A DNA stretch of 64,000 nt from Stenotrophomonas sepilia (GCF_003244875.1 NZ_LXXZ01000026.1:124001-188000); one strand, 5' to 3'; positions 41,795 through 50,643 are shown, counted from the stretch's first letter. Notes: a model not told the origin generated them from the sequence alone. A program made the numbers and translations.

Positions 41795-42160
41795 TTACCC
41801 CCGCAACAGCAGGAACGGCAGCAGCACCAGCGCCGCCGCGCCGGCCATCGCCAGCAGCACCAGCACCACATAGGCCGGCCGCCGCCGGAACAGGCTGCCG
41901 AAGGTCTCGGCCGTGCCATCACGCAATGCCTGCTCACGCTCAGCGCGGATGCGAGGGCCGCGCTCGGCCTGGTACTCGGCCATCAACGCCTTCGCAAGCG
42001 GATGATCAGCGTCGTCGCGCAGCCACAGGCCACCATTGGAAATGCCCCACGGGCTGGGTTCGGTGCGATACCAGGCGATGCCGTGCTGATCGAGCAGCGT
42101 GCAGACATCGGCATATTCGTCGTCGCCGACGTTGCGCAGATTGAGCAGGAGTTTTGCCAT
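41795..42160 (-). CDS. Small protein with C-terminal membrane helix (DUF6164-like)
   Basis: 121 aa. An N-terminal soluble part (MAKLLLNLRNVGDDEYADVCTLLDQHGIAWYRTEPSPWGISNGGLWL) has a ferredoxin-like two-strand feel as in DUF2007-type domains; then a charged linker and one membrane helix (AYVVLVLLAMAGAAALVLLPFLLL). The family label is from memory and tentative. It is divergent from the FKBP lipoprotein gene. Confidence 0.75.
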   Translation of the reverse strand: MAKLLLNLRNVGDDEYADVCTLLDQHGIAWYRTEPSPWGISNGGLWLRDDADHPLAKALMAEYQAERGPRIRAEREQALRDGTAETFGSLFRRRPAYVVLVLLAMAGAAALVLLPFLLLRG

Positions 42161-42230
42161 GGCCCCATGATACCCGGCGCCGATGCGCTACCCTTGCCGC
42201 CCTCGCCCCGCGCCCTTCTGGAGACGCCCG

Positions 42231-42665
42231 ATGCGCCGCCTGCTGCTTCCCCTGCTGCTGTCCCTCGCCGCCGCTGGCTGCTCGACCGAACCATCCGGCC
42301 CGCCGCCCGGCGGCACGCTGACCACCTTCGAGCGGATCGATACCGTGCCAGGCACCGGCGCCGAAGCCATCGCCGGCAGCAAGGTCACGGTGCACTACAC
42401 CGGCTGGATCTACGACAACCGTACCGAGACCAAGCACGGCAAGACCTTTGACAGCTCCTTCAAGCACGGCGAGCCGTTCACCTTCGCGCTCGGCGCCGGC
42501 CAGGTCATCCGCGGCTGGGACGAGGGCGTGGCCGGCATGAAGGTCGGCGGCAAGCGCACGCTGATGATTCCGCCGGACTACGGTTACGGGGACCGCAAGG
42601 TCGGCCCGATTCCGGCGGGCTCGTCGCTGGTGTTCGACGTCGAGCTGCTCGATGTCAAACCGTAA
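42231..42665 (+). CDS. FKBP-type peptidyl-prolyl isomerase, lipoprotein
   Basis: 144 aa. Signal with lipobox LAAAGC (Cys at about residue 17) then a single FKBP domain: KVTVHYTGWIYDN, FDSSFKHGEPFTFALGAGQVIRGWDEGVAGMKVGGKRTLMIPPDYGYGD, and IPAGSSLVFDVELLDV. A GGAG lies 7 nt upstream. It would catalyse proline isomerisation in the periplasm. Its last 14 nt overlap the start of the flavoprotein gene. Confidence 0.94.
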   Translation: MRRLLLPLLLSLAAAGCSTEPSGPPPGGTLTTFERIDTVPGTGAEAIAGSKVTVHYTGWIYDNRTETKHGKTFDSSFKHGEPFTFALGAGQVIRGWDEGVAGMKVGGKRTLMIPPDYGYGDRKVGPIPAGSSLVFDVELLDVKP

Positions 42666-43899
42666 TGCCGCCATGCCCCATCGGGTCGCCGTCATTGGCG
42701 GCGGCCCGGCCGGCCTGTTCGCCGCCGAACGCCTGCGTGCCGCTGGGCTGGAGGTCGACCTGTACGAGGCCAAGGGGTCGCCTGGCCGCAAGTTCCTGAT
42801 CGCCGGCAAGGGCGGCCTCAACCTCACCCATTCCGATCCGCGGCCGTTGTTCGACAGCCGCTACCGCGAGCAGGCCGCTGTGGTCGGCAACTGGCTGGAC
42901 GGCTTCGACGCACAGGCACTGCGTGACTGGGCCGCCGGCCTGGGCGTGGAAACCTATGTGGGCAGCTCCGGCCGCGTGTTCCCGGTCGACCGCAAGGCGG
43001 CGCCGCTGCTGCGCGGCTGGGTGCGCCGGTTGAAGGAACAGGGCGTGCGCCTGCACGCCAACCACCGTTGGATCGGCTGGAGCGACGACGGCGCCCTGCG
43101 CTTTGCCACCGAGGCGGGGGAAATCGATGTGCACCCCGATGCCACGGTACTGGCGATGGGCGGCGGCAGTTGGCCGCAGCTGGGCAGCGACGGCGCCTGG
43201 GTCGTGCCACTGCAGGCGCGTGGCGTGGACATCGCGCCGCTGCAGTCAGCCAATTGTGGCTTCGACGTGGACTGGACGCCGTTCTTTGCCCAGCGCAATG
43301 CCGGCGCACCATTGAAGCCGGTGGTCGCGCACTGGATCGACCTGGCTGGACAACCGCGATCGCTGCAAGGCGAGTGCGTGGCCAGCGAATATGGCATTGA
43401 AGGCAGCCTGGTCTACGCGTTGGCCGCCGACCTGCGCGAGACCATCAACCGCGATGGCCACGCAATGCTGTGGCTGGACCTGGTGCCGGGTCGCGACGAG
43501 GCGCGCCTGCTGGCCGACCTGTCACGTCCGCGCAAGGGCCGAAGCTTCGGCGAGCACCTGCGCCGCCAGGCGGGTCTGGATGCGGTGAAGGCCGCTCTCG
43601 TGTTCGAGATTCTTGGCAAGGAGGCCGGCAACGACCTGCCGGCTGTGGCCACCACGCTCAAGCGCCTGCCGCTGCGCCTGCTGCGCCCAAGGCCGATGGC
43701 CGAGGTGATCAGCACCGCCGGTGGCGTGCGCCTGGATGCGCTGGATGACGGCCTGATGCTGCGGGCCGTTCCTGGCGTGTTCTGCGCCGGTGAAATGCTG
43801 GACTGGGAGGCCCCCACCGGCGGCTACCTGCTGACCGCGTGCTACGCCAGTGGCCGGCGTGCCGCCGAAGGCGTGATCGGTTGGTTGGCGGAGCGGTGA
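42652..43899 (+). CDS. NAD(P)/FAD-dependent oxidoreductase, BaiN-like (TIGR03862 type)
   Basis: 415 aa. N-terminal FAD-binding Rossmann motif VIGGGPAGLFAAERLRAAG, then SPGRKFLIAGKGGLNLTHSD (signature of the HI0933/BaiN family), ATVLAMGGGSWPQLGSDG, and the C-terminal GVFCAGEMLDWEAPTGGYLLTACYASG FAD-binding end. The physiological substrate is unknown for this group. The first ATG overlaps the FKBP gene; a Met 7 codons later is also plausible. Confidence 0.9.
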   Translation: MSNRNAAMPHRVAVIGGGPAGLFAAERLRAAGLEVDLYEAKGSPGRKFLIAGKGGLNLTHSDPRPLFDSRYREQAAVVGNWLDGFDAQALRDWAAGLGVETYVGSSGRVFPVDRKAAPLLRGWVRRLKEQGVRLHANHRWIGWSDDGALRFATEAGEIDVHPDATVLAMGGGSWPQLGSDGAWVVPLQARGVDIAPLQSANCGFDVDWTPFFAQRNAGAPLKPVVAHWIDLAGQPRSLQGECVASEYGIEGSLVYALAADLRETINRDGHAMLWLDLVPGRDEARLLADLSRPRKGRSFGEHLRRQAGLDAVKAALVFEILGKEAGNDLPAVATTLKRLPLRLLRPRPMAEVISTAGGVRLDALDDGLMLRAVPGVFCAGEMLDWEAPTGGYLLTACYASGRRAAEGVIGWLAER

Positions 43900-43909
43900 C
43901 GCCTGTGGC

Positions 43910-43934
43910 GTAGCGTCGAGCCCATCCTCGACGC
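43910..43934 (+). repeat. SMAG repeat
   Basis: GTAGCGTCGAGCCCATCCTC..., arms GCGTCGAG/CTCGACGC. Directly downstream of the flavoprotein gene, whose stop lies 11 nt away. Confidence 0.8.
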
Positions 43935-43938
43935 CACG

Positions 43939-44400
43939 TCACCACGGCCTGCGCATGCTCACCGAGGCCAACGCCACACCGCTGGGATGTGCATAGGCTT
44001 CCTCACGCACGCTGACAAAGCCCTGCCGTTGATAGAACGGCACCGCATTGAGCGAGGCCGACAGCACCACCTCGCGCTCACGATCGGCCATCGCCAGCAG
44101 GCGCTGCATCAGCGCCTGGCCAATGCCCAGGCCGCCATGATCCGGATCGACGAACAACGCATCGACTTCATTGGCATCGACATCAAAGACGCCGAAGCCA
44201 AGCAGGCCACCCTGCCCGTCCTCCGCCACTACGCATCCGCCCTGCGACAACAGCCGCGCATACTGCGAAGGCGGGGGCGACGCCGACCAGGGCGCAATGA
44301 CCGCGGGTGGGTAATGGCTGCTGCAGGTCTCGCGCACGCAACGCGTGCGCAACGCCCACAGCATGGCCACGTCATCCATGGTGCCGGTCCTGAACTGCAT
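43939..44400 (-). CDS. GNAT-family acetyltransferase
   Basis: 153 aa. N-terminus MQFRTGTMDDVAMLWALRTRCVRETCSSHYP; acetyl-CoA-binding region DALFVDPDHGGLGIGQALMQRL (Q/R-x-x-G-x-G/A form) and the NAVPFYQRQGFVSV C-terminal block. Substrate unknown. It is read convergently with the flavoprotein gene across a SMAG, and the opposite end carries another SMAG pair. Confidence 0.9.
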   Translation of the reverse strand: MQFRTGTMDDVAMLWALRTRCVRETCSSHYPPAVIAPWSASPPPSQYARLLSQGGCVVAEDGQGGLLGFGVFDVDANEVDALFVDPDHGGLGIGQALMQRLLAMADREREVVLSASLNAVPFYQRQGFVSVREEAYAHPSGVALASVSMRRPW

Positions 44401-44411
44401 GACATCTCCTC

Positions 44412-44491
44412 GTAGAGCCGAGCCCATGCTCGGCTGTTCTTCGTTCCGACCTCGCGATGAGAACAGCAGCCGAGCATGGGCTCGGCTCTAC
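44412..44491. repeat. Inverted pair of SMAG repeats
   Basis: 44412-44436 plus and 44467-44491 minus, the same GTAGAGCCGAGCCCATGCTC type as at 40492-40559 but with a different 30-bp spacer. It lies between two minus-strand genes. Confidence 0.87.
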
Positions 44492-44500
44492 AACATCACG

Positions 44501-46123
44501 CTACCGCGACTTGCTGGCGCGCAGAGCCTGGATCTTCGGCGGCGGCTGGAACGAGTCGCTGCGCGCATCGGCCCAGAAGGCATGGAATACCGCATGATCG
44601 GGCACCTTGTGCAGCAGCTCGCCCGGTTCCAGGTAGCGGTAAAGCGACGCCAGCGAACGGATTTCCACCGGCGACACGCGACGCAGGATGTGCTCCGGCC
44701 CCAGCTCGGCCGGATCGTTCAGGCCCGCCGCGCACAACAGTTCCTTCAAGGCATGCAGTGTGTGCTCGTGATAGCTGTACACACGGGTGGCCTTGTCCGG
44801 TGCATCCAGGTGCTTCCAGCGCGCGGGGTCCTGGGTCGCGATGCCGGTCGGGCATTTGTCGGTGTGGCAGCTCAACGACTGGATGCAGCCCAGCGCGAAC
44901 ATGAAGCCTCGGCCGGCATTGCACCAGTCGGCACCCAGCGCGATGGTGCGCGCGATGTCGAACGCACTGGTGATCTTGCCAGCGGCGCCGATGCGGATGC
45001 GCTCGCGCAGGTCCAGGCCGACCAGGGTGTTGTGCACCAGTAGCAGTGCTTCATGCATCGGTACGCCGACATGGTCGACGAATTCAGCCGGTGCCGCGCC
45101 GGTGCCTCCCTCGGCACCATCGACCACGATGAAGTCCGGCAGCAGCCCGGTTTCCTGCATCGCCTTGGCGATGCCGAACCATTCCCAGGGGTGTCCGATG
45201 GCCAGCTTGAAACCGACCGGCTTGCCACCGGACAGCTCGCGCAGCCGGGCCACGAACTGCAACAGTTCGACCGGCGTCGAGAATGCCGAGTGACGCGACG
45301 GCGATACGCAGTCCACGCCCATCGGAACACCACGGGTCACCGATATTTCGGCGGTCACCTTTGGTGCCGGCAGCACGCCGCCGTGGCCCGGCTTGGCACC
45401 CTGCGACAGCTTGATCTCGATCATCTTGACCTGGTCGTGGGTAGCGTTGGCGACGAAGCGCTCTTCGCTGAAACCACCCTTCTCGTCACGGCAGCCGAAG
45501 TAGCCCGAGCCGATTTCCCAGACCAGATCGCCGCCCATCTCGCGGTGGTAGGGCGAAATCGAACCTTCGCCGGTGTCGTGGTAGAAGCCACCGCGCCGCG
45601 CACCTTCGTTCAGTGCGCGGATCGCGTTGGCCGAGAGCGAACCGAAGCTCATCGCCGAGATGTTGAACACGCTGGCCGAATAAGGCTTGGCGCAGTTCGG
45701 CCCAATCAGCACGCGGAAATCATGCTTGGCGATGGAGGTGGGAGCCAGCGAATGGTTGATCCACTCGTAATCCACCGCATAGGTACTGCGCAGGGTACCG
45801 AACGGCACCGTGTCCATTTCGTTCTTTGCGCGCTGGTAGATCAGCGCACGCTGCTGGCGCGAGAACGGCACGTCCTCCAGGTCGCTCTGCACGAAGTACT
45901 GGCGGATTTCCGGGCCGATTGATTCCAGGCCATAGCGGAAATGCGCCATCACCGGATAGTTGCGGCGCAGCGTGCTGCGCTTCTGCAGCAGATCCCAGGT
46001 CCCCAGCGCCACCATCGCGGCAGTCAGGCCGACGCCCCAGTACCAGGCCGGCCAGATCGTGGCCAACCACAGGCAGATGGGAAACATCAGGATGGCGAGC
46101 AGGTAGACGATATACCGGTGCAT
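44501..46123 (-). CDS. FMN-binding glutamate synthase-family membrane protein
   Basis: 540 aa. Two N-terminal membrane helices (IVYLLAILMFPICLWLATIWPAWYWGVGLTAAMVALG) followed by a GltB-like FMN barrel: NISAMSFGSLSANAIRALNEGA, GDLVWEIGSGYFGCRD, KMIEIKLSQGAKPGHGGVLPA, FIVVDGAEGGTGAAP, and the 3Fe-4S cysteine segment CNAGRGFMFALGCIQSLSCHTDKCPTGI. It lacks the glutaminase and NADPH subunit domains, so it is a stand-alone member of unknown substrate. The ATG at 46123 starts the first helix. Confidence 0.9.
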   Translation of the reverse strand: MHRYIVYLLAILMFPICLWLATIWPAWYWGVGLTAAMVALGTWDLLQKRSTLRRNYPVMAHFRYGLESIGPEIRQYFVQSDLEDVPFSRQQRALIYQRAKNEMDTVPFGTLRSTYAVDYEWINHSLAPTSIAKHDFRVLIGPNCAKPYSASVFNISAMSFGSLSANAIRALNEGARRGGFYHDTGEGSISPYHREMGGDLVWEIGSGYFGCRDEKGGFSEERFVANATHDQVKMIEIKLSQGAKPGHGGVLPAPKVTAEISVTRGVPMGVDCVSPSRHSAFSTPVELLQFVARLRELSGGKPVGFKLAIGHPWEWFGIAKAMQETGLLPDFIVVDGAEGGTGAAPAEFVDHVGVPMHEALLLVHNTLVGLDLRERIRIGAAGKITSAFDIARTIALGADWCNAGRGFMFALGCIQSLSCHTDKCPTGIATQDPARWKHLDAPDKATRVYSYHEHTLHALKELLCAAGLNDPAELGPEHILRRVSPVEIRSLASLYRYLEPGELLHKVPDHAVFHAFWADARSDSFQPPPKIQALRASKSR

Positions 46124-46178
46124 GGCGTTCCTTGGTTGCAACTGCCTGCGAGTCTACCGCGCCGGCCATCACCGGCGT

Positions 46179-47465
46179 TTACAGGCGACCGTCAACCACG
46201 TTGCGCGGCCAGGCCGATTTCACGTCGTAGACGATGCCGCCGGGCGCCAGCAGCGCCTGGATTGCGGCGTCATCCATGGCTTTGAATCGGGCATGGGCCA
46301 CTGCCAGAACTACGGCGTCGTAACTCCCCGCCACCGGCTCGGCCAGCCAGTGCACGCCCGCGTCAGCCAATGCCGCCGGGCCGACCCACGGGTCGCTGAC
46401 CTCCACCTGTGCGCCGGCATCACGCAGGCGCTGCGCCAGTTCCAGCGCGCGGCTGTTGCGCAGGTCCGGGCAATCCTCCTTGAAGGTCACGCCCAGCACC
46501 AGGATACGCGACTGCGCAGGTGCGCGGCCACGTTCGGCCAGCATTGCCAGCACACGCGACGCCACGTGCTCACCGACGCGGTTGTTGACCTGCCGCGCGG
46601 TGTGGATCAGGTCCGGGTGGTAACCCACGCTCTCGGACTTGTGCAGCAGGTAGTACGGGTCCACGCCGATGCAGTGGCCGCCAACCAGGCCCGGCCGGAA
46701 TGGCAGGAAGTTCCACTTGCTGCCGGCGGCGTCGAGCACATCCTGGGTGTCGATGCCGAGCCGGTCGAAGATCAGCGCCAGCTCATTGACCAGCGCGATG
46801 TTGACGTCACGCTGGATGTTCTCCACCACCTTGGCCGCTTCGGCCACACGCATCGACGGCGCCGGGAAGGTACCGGCGGCGATGATGCGCTGGTACAGGC
46901 CATCAATCACCGCAGCCACTTCCGGTGTCGACCCCGAGGTGATCTTGCGGATATCGGCCAGGCGCCGCTGGCGGTCGCCGGGGCTGACCCGCTCCGGGCT
47001 GTAACCACAGTAGAAGTCTTCGTTGAAGCGCAGCCCGGAAAGCTGCTCCAGCAGCGGCACGCAGACCTCTTCGGTGGTGCCGGGGTACACCGTGGATTCG
47101 TAGATCACCAGGTCACCCGCACGCAGGTGGCTGGCGATCAGCCGCGTCGCCGAACGCAGCGGCTCCAGATCGGGCTGCTCATAGGCATCGATCGGGGTCG
47201 GCACGGTAACGATGTAGACATTGCAGGCATCGAGCAAAGCCGGATCGCTGCCGTACTGCAACTGCTGCGCACTGGCCAGCTCATCGGCCTCCATTTCCAG
47301 CGTATGGTCCTGGCCGTCGCGGAGCTCGGCGATGCGATCAGCATCGATGTCGAAGCCGAGCGTCGGCCAGTGCCGGCCGAAGGCCACCGCCAGTGGCAGG
47401 CCCACGTAGCCCAGCCCGATCACCGCGAAGCGCGGCGACGCTGCTGCCGCAAGCGGCGCGCTCAA
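46179..47465 (-). CDS. Nucleotide-sugar (UDP-GlcNAc/GalNAc-type) dehydrogenase
   Basis: 428 aa. N-terminal Rossmann motif FAVIGLGYVGLPLAVAFG, three-domain UDP-glucose/GDP-mannose dehydrogenase order, and catalytic Cys in VGGHCIGVDPYYL. The TVPTPIDAYEQPDLEPL and GYSPERVSPGD blocks match the WbpA/TviB/WecC group, which oxidise UDP-HexNAc to the uronic acid for O-antigen or capsule. Unlinked to other polysaccharide genes here. Confidence 0.93.
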   Translation of the reverse strand: MSAPLAAAASPRFAVIGLGYVGLPLAVAFGRHWPTLGFDIDADRIAELRDGQDHTLEMEADELASAQQLQYGSDPALLDACNVYIVTVPTPIDAYEQPDLEPLRSATRLIASHLRAGDLVIYESTVYPGTTEEVCVPLLEQLSGLRFNEDFYCGYSPERVSPGDRQRRLADIRKITSGSTPEVAAVIDGLYQRIIAAGTFPAPSMRVAEAAKVVENIQRDVNIALVNELALIFDRLGIDTQDVLDAAGSKWNFLPFRPGLVGGHCIGVDPYYLLHKSESVGYHPDLIHTARQVNNRVGEHVASRVLAMLAERGRAPAQSRILVLGVTFKEDCPDLRNSRALELAQRLRDAGAQVEVSDPWVGPAALADAGVHWLAEPVAGSYDAVVLAVAHARFKAMDDAAIQALLAPGGIVYDVKSAWPRNVVDGRL

Positions 47466-47608
47466 CGCCGCATCCCATGCAACGGCTGAAATCGCATGCG
47501 TACTGCCATGGGCATGGCCGACCTACTCATTCGCTTTGCCACTCCGGGAAGATCCATGCCAGAAAGGCTACAGCCTAACGGCCCGGGTGCCCGGCCGCCA
47601 AGGTGGGG

Positions 47609-48043
47609 TCAGGAACCCAGTGCGACCGCGGCCGGCTCCAGTTCGCCATCGGCGCCGGTCCAGGCCTGCAGCAGGCGCTCGAAGCCACCGCCGCCAAGCA
47701 CGAAGCCCGGCCATGAGGCGTCGACGATCTGTACCAGCAGTTCTGTATCAATGCGCCGGGTCCCCATCGACCAGCGCGGGAATGCCCGCTGCGCCACCGG
47801 CGCGCGGCACAGCACCTTCAGTTGTCCATGGCTGCGCGCATTGGCGATGCGCTGGTACACCGAATCGATGCCATCCTCCGGGCCTTCCAGGTACTGCAGG
47901 AAACGGCTGCCATCGAACATCAGCACACCCGTGACACCGGCTACTCGGTTGAATGCCGTGGCATCGGCCAGCAGGCGGTCAAGATCGGTTGTCTGCAGGT
48001 CGGCGCGGGCCTCGCTGGCATAGGCAATCGCGTGCAGCGACAT
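47609..48043 (-). CDS. BLUF-domain blue-light photoreceptor
   Basis: 144 aa, a single BLUF domain. The flavin-partner residues are visible: Tyr8 in HAIAYASEA, the Asn in FNRVAGVTGVLMFDG and the Gln in SRFLQYLEGP; DSVYQRIANARSH is the beta-alpha connector. No effector domain is fused; the C-terminal extension (ELLVQIVDASWPGFVLGGGGFERLLQAWTGAD) is short. It would bind FAD and signal through a partner protein. No clear partner gene lies next to it. Confidence 0.92.
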   Translation of the reverse strand: MSLHAIAYASEARADLQTTDLDRLLADATAFNRVAGVTGVLMFDGSRFLQYLEGPEDGIDSVYQRIANARSHGQLKVLCRAPVAQRAFPRWSMGTRRIDTELLVQIVDASWPGFVLGGGGFERLLQAWTGADGELEPAAVALGS

Positions 48044-48174
48044 CGGGTGGCTCCCCCCCTGGGAACGAGGCTTTGGACTATGACATGAATGGGAGCGACA
48101 GTTAAGCACACCGCCGCTCCACTGCAATCCGGTCGGGATTCTGCAGCTGGGCTACAATCGGCGCCGCGCTGCAG

Positions 48175-48261
48175 GCCCGGATGGCGAAACTGGTAGACGC
48201 ATCGGACTTAAAATCCGCCGGGGGCAACCCCATGCCGGTTCGATTCCGGCTCCGGGCACCA
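48175..48261 (+). tRNA. tRNA-Leu (anticodon UAA)
   Basis: GCCCGGATGGCGAAACTGG 5' end, anticodon loop CTTAAAA (TAA), long variable arm GCCGGGGGCAACCCCATG, GGTTCGATTCC T-loop and encoded CCA; 87 nt. A TACAAT -10 lies at 48153-48158, 17 nt before the 5' end, followed by a GC-rich discriminator. Confidence 0.97.
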
Positions 48262-48282
48262 TCGCACTTTTCACGACGAACG

Positions 48283-49692
48283 TCAGATTGCACGCGAGTA
48301 GCGCGGCTGCTCGCAGGCGGCACGCAGGTACGGGTCGAAGCACATCGCCAGCAGCCGCAGCAACGGCCGTCCAGGCTCGCTGGCGCGCACTACACCGTCA
48401 CGGTACTCGGCGAGGCCATCTTCCTGCAGCCGCTGCACCGAACGCAGGTCTTCGGCGAAGTACTGCTCGAAATCCACGCCATGGCGCTGGCCCAGCACCG
48501 CACCGTCCACCTCGCCCTGGCACATCAGCTGCTGGATGAGTTCTGCGCGCAGCTGGTCGTCGGCGCTGAGCGCCACGCCGCGCCACACCGGCAACTGCCC
48601 CTGGTCCACGGCATCCTCCCACGACGGCAGGTCGCGCGGATTCTGACTGTAGGTGGCACCGATGTGGCTGATCGCACTCACGCCCAGGCCGAGCAGATCG
48701 GTGTCGGCGTGGGTGGTATAGCCCATGAAATTGCGATGCAACTGCCCGGCGCGCTGCGCACGTGACAGATCTTCTTCCGGCAATGCGAAGTGATCCATGC
48801 CGATGTACTGGTAGCCGGCCGCAGAGAGTTTCTCCACCGCCAGGCCCAGCAGCGCCAGCTTGTCTTCCGGCGAAGGCAAGCGGCGTTCGTCGATCTGCTT
48901 CTGTGCGCGGAAAAGATGCGGCAGGTGTGCGTAGCCGTACACCGCCAGGCGATCCGGGCGCAATGCCAGCACCCGTTCCAGGGTGCGGCCAAACCCTTCC
49001 AGGCTCTGTCCCGGCAGCCCATAGATCAGGTCGACGTTGACCGAACGCATGCCGCTGTCGCGGCAGGCCTGCAGGATGTCCAGCGTCTGCTGCACGCCCT
49101 GCACGCGGTTGATCGCTTCCTGTACCTGTGGGTCGAAATCCTGCACGCCCAGGCTGGCGCGGTTGAAGCCCAGCCGCGCCAGCATGGCGACATCGCGGGT
49201 ATCGATGAAGCGCGGATCGAGTTCGATCGAGAAATCGCGCTGCGGCGAATCGCTGAAATCAAAGCGCCGGCGCAGTCCTTCCACCAGCGTGGTCATCGCC
49301 TCGGCCTCGAGGAAGTTCGGCGTGCCCCCGCCCAGGTGCAGCTGGATGACCTCACGGCCGTCCTCGAACTGCGGCGCCAGCAGGTCGGCCTCGGCCAGCA
49401 CGCGCGCGACGTAGCTGTGGCCACGGCCGCGGTCGCGGGTGATCACCCGGTTGCAGCCGCAGTAGAAGCAGGGGCTGGAGCAGAACGGCACATGCACGTA
49501 CAGCGACAGCGCGCGGGCCAGCTGGTTGCTGTCGGCGATTGCCCGGCGCAGTGCCGGCGCATCGAAGCCATCGTGGAAATGAGGCGCGGTCGGATACGAG
49601 GTGTAGCGCGGCCCGGGCCGGTCATGCCGGCGCAGCAGGTCGGGGTCGAAGGTCCAGGCCAGGCCACCGGCGGCGGGAGAGAACGTGTCCAT
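48283..49692 (-). CDS. hemN: Oxygen-independent coproporphyrinogen III dehydrogenase
   Basis: 469 aa. Radical SAM enzyme of haem synthesis when oxygen is low. The iron-sulfur motif is HVPFCSSPCFYCGCN (C-x3-C-x2-C, about residues 65-75), preceded by PRYTSYPTAPHFHDGF, and the HLGGGTPNFL and GLPGQSLEGF blocks are intact. The full HemN C-terminal domain is present, so it is not the HemW paralogue. A perfect FNR/ANR box lies 34 bp before its start. Confidence 0.96.
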   Translation of the reverse strand: MDTFSPAAGGLAWTFDPDLLRRHDRPGPRYTSYPTAPHFHDGFDAPALRRAIADSNQLARALSLYVHVPFCSSPCFYCGCNRVITRDRGRGHSYVARVLAEADLLAPQFEDGREVIQLHLGGGTPNFLEAEAMTTLVEGLRRRFDFSDSPQRDFSIELDPRFIDTRDVAMLARLGFNRASLGVQDFDPQVQEAINRVQGVQQTLDILQACRDSGMRSVNVDLIYGLPGQSLEGFGRTLERVLALRPDRLAVYGYAHLPHLFRAQKQIDERRLPSPEDKLALLGLAVEKLSAAGYQYIGMDHFALPEEDLSRAQRAGQLHRNFMGYTTHADTDLLGLGVSAISHIGATYSQNPRDLPSWEDAVDQGQLPVWRGVALSADDQLRAELIQQLMCQGEVDGAVLGQRHGVDFEQYFAEDLRSVQRLQEDGLAEYRDGVVRASEPGRPLLRLLAMCFDPYLRAACEQPRYSRAI

Positions 49693-49726
49693 GCCGCCAG
49701 CATCGCGCCGGGCGGACGCCACCGCC

Positions 49727-49740
49727 TTGACCCAGATCAA
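49727..49740. promoter_or_regulatory. FNR/ANR box upstream of hemN
   Basis: TTGACCCAGATCAA, a match to TTGAT-N4-ATCAA with one variant base (C for T), centred about 42 bp before the hemN start and overlapping the globin stop codon. It predicts activation when oxygen is low. Confidence 0.85.
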
Positions 49741-50177
49741 TCGCGGGTGGGGATTCCCAGCACCGGCAGGCCGACCTGCGGCCAGCGCAGCATCTGGTAG
49801 CGCTTCCAGAAGGTGTCACCGATGCGCGCGGCGACGTCGTTGGCCAGCGCCTGCATGGGCGGGTTGCCGCACTCGGCGGTGGTGATCCGGAACAGCACCA
49901 GCCAGCGGTCGAACAGGTCCTTGTCCAGCTCGATGGCCATGTGCTTGGACATCGGCGAGCCCTTGAAGCGGCGCGTACCGCGCAGCATTGCCGACCAGAA
50001 ATCGACCAGCTGCGCCAGGTGTTCCGGCCAGTCGCGGACGTGTGCCTCGAACACAGGCCCCAACCGCTCTTCCTCGCGCACGCGCGCATAGAAATCGTGG
50101 ACCAGGCGGGTCACTTCCTGCTCGGTGCACAGCCCGGGCGAGGCGACGGGCAGCACAGGTGGCGATATTGCGTTCAT
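49737..50177 (-). CDS. Group III truncated haemoglobin
   Basis: 146 aa. The 2/2 globin pattern: EVTRLVHDFYARVREEERLGPVFE, WPEHLAQLVDFWSAMLRGTRRFKGSPMSKHM, then LFDRWLVLFRITTAE. The His and Trp positions fit the haem pocket of group III proteins, which bind O2 or NO with high affinity. The MNAISPPVL start is favoured; a Met 15 codons upstream overlaps the FNR box. Together with hemN it suggests a low-oxygen or NO-stress pair. Confidence 0.9.
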   Translation of the reverse strand: MNAISPPVLPVASPGLCTEQEVTRLVHDFYARVREEERLGPVFEAHVRDWPEHLAQLVDFWSAMLRGTRRFKGSPMSKHMAIELDKDLFDRWLVLFRITTAECGNPPMQALANDVAARIGDTFWKRYQMLRWPQVGLPVLGIPTRD

Positions 50178-50227
50178 CGGGTACCCAAAGCTTGCCGGCA
50201 GTGTGCCGTAGCTGGCCGGCACCGCCG

Positions 50228-50241
50228 TTGATCCAGATCAA
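50228..50241. promoter_or_regulatory. FNR/ANR box between the globin and FixG-like genes
   Basis: TTGATCCAGATCAA, an almost perfect TTGAT-N4-ATCAA, placed 51 bp upstream of the globin start and 115 bp upstream of the plus-strand small membrane gene. It could serve both divergent units. Confidence 0.88.
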
Positions 50242-50355
50242 TGTCGGCGCAGTCCGCTGCACCTAGGCTGGCACGCGTGCAGGAAGCATGCCCTGCGGAT
50301 GCTGCGCCAGCCTCGGCGGAGTATACGCGCCGCCCTCATTCCGATCCGGGACAGC

Positions 50356-50643
50356 ATGAACAGACCCTCTCCCAGCCGCCGCCAGCAGCTGATCCAGCAC
50401 TGGGGCGCCATCCTTTGGCCCAGCTTCATCGCTGCAGGCCTGGCCAGCGTGGTGTTCTTCGCCTTTGTCGACCCGCTGCGTCTGCAGGCGATCAGCTTTC
50501 CGGGTACGGCGATCAGCCGCGAACTGGGCTATACGGCAGGATTCTTCATGTTCTGGTCGGTGACCGCACTGTCCAGCGCGGTCACCTGGTACCTGCAGCG
50601 ACCGATGCCAAGCGACGACGACGACGAGCTGCCGCTGGGATGA
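50356..50643 (+). CDS. Small membrane protein upstream of a FixG-like gene
   Basis: 95 aa. MNRPSPSRRQQLIQHWGAILWPSF starts a basic segment, then two helices (FIAAGLASVVFFAFV and AGFFMFWSVTALSSAVTWYL) with the acidic ending DDDDELPLG. The stop overlaps the next start (ATGA), so the two genes are translated together. I recall similar small proteins beside CcoG-type genes but cannot name the family. Confidence 0.7.
   Translation: MNRPSPSRRQQLIQHWGAILWPSFIAAGLASVVFFAFVDPLRLQAISFPGTAISRELGYTAGFFMFWSVTALSSAVTWYLQRPMPSDDDDELPLG

Noticed and set aside
39961-42144. 727-codon plus-strand frame opposite the LLM monooxygenase and trhO and across repeat copy D
   Set aside because: Runs through SMAGs and inverted arms; not gene-like.
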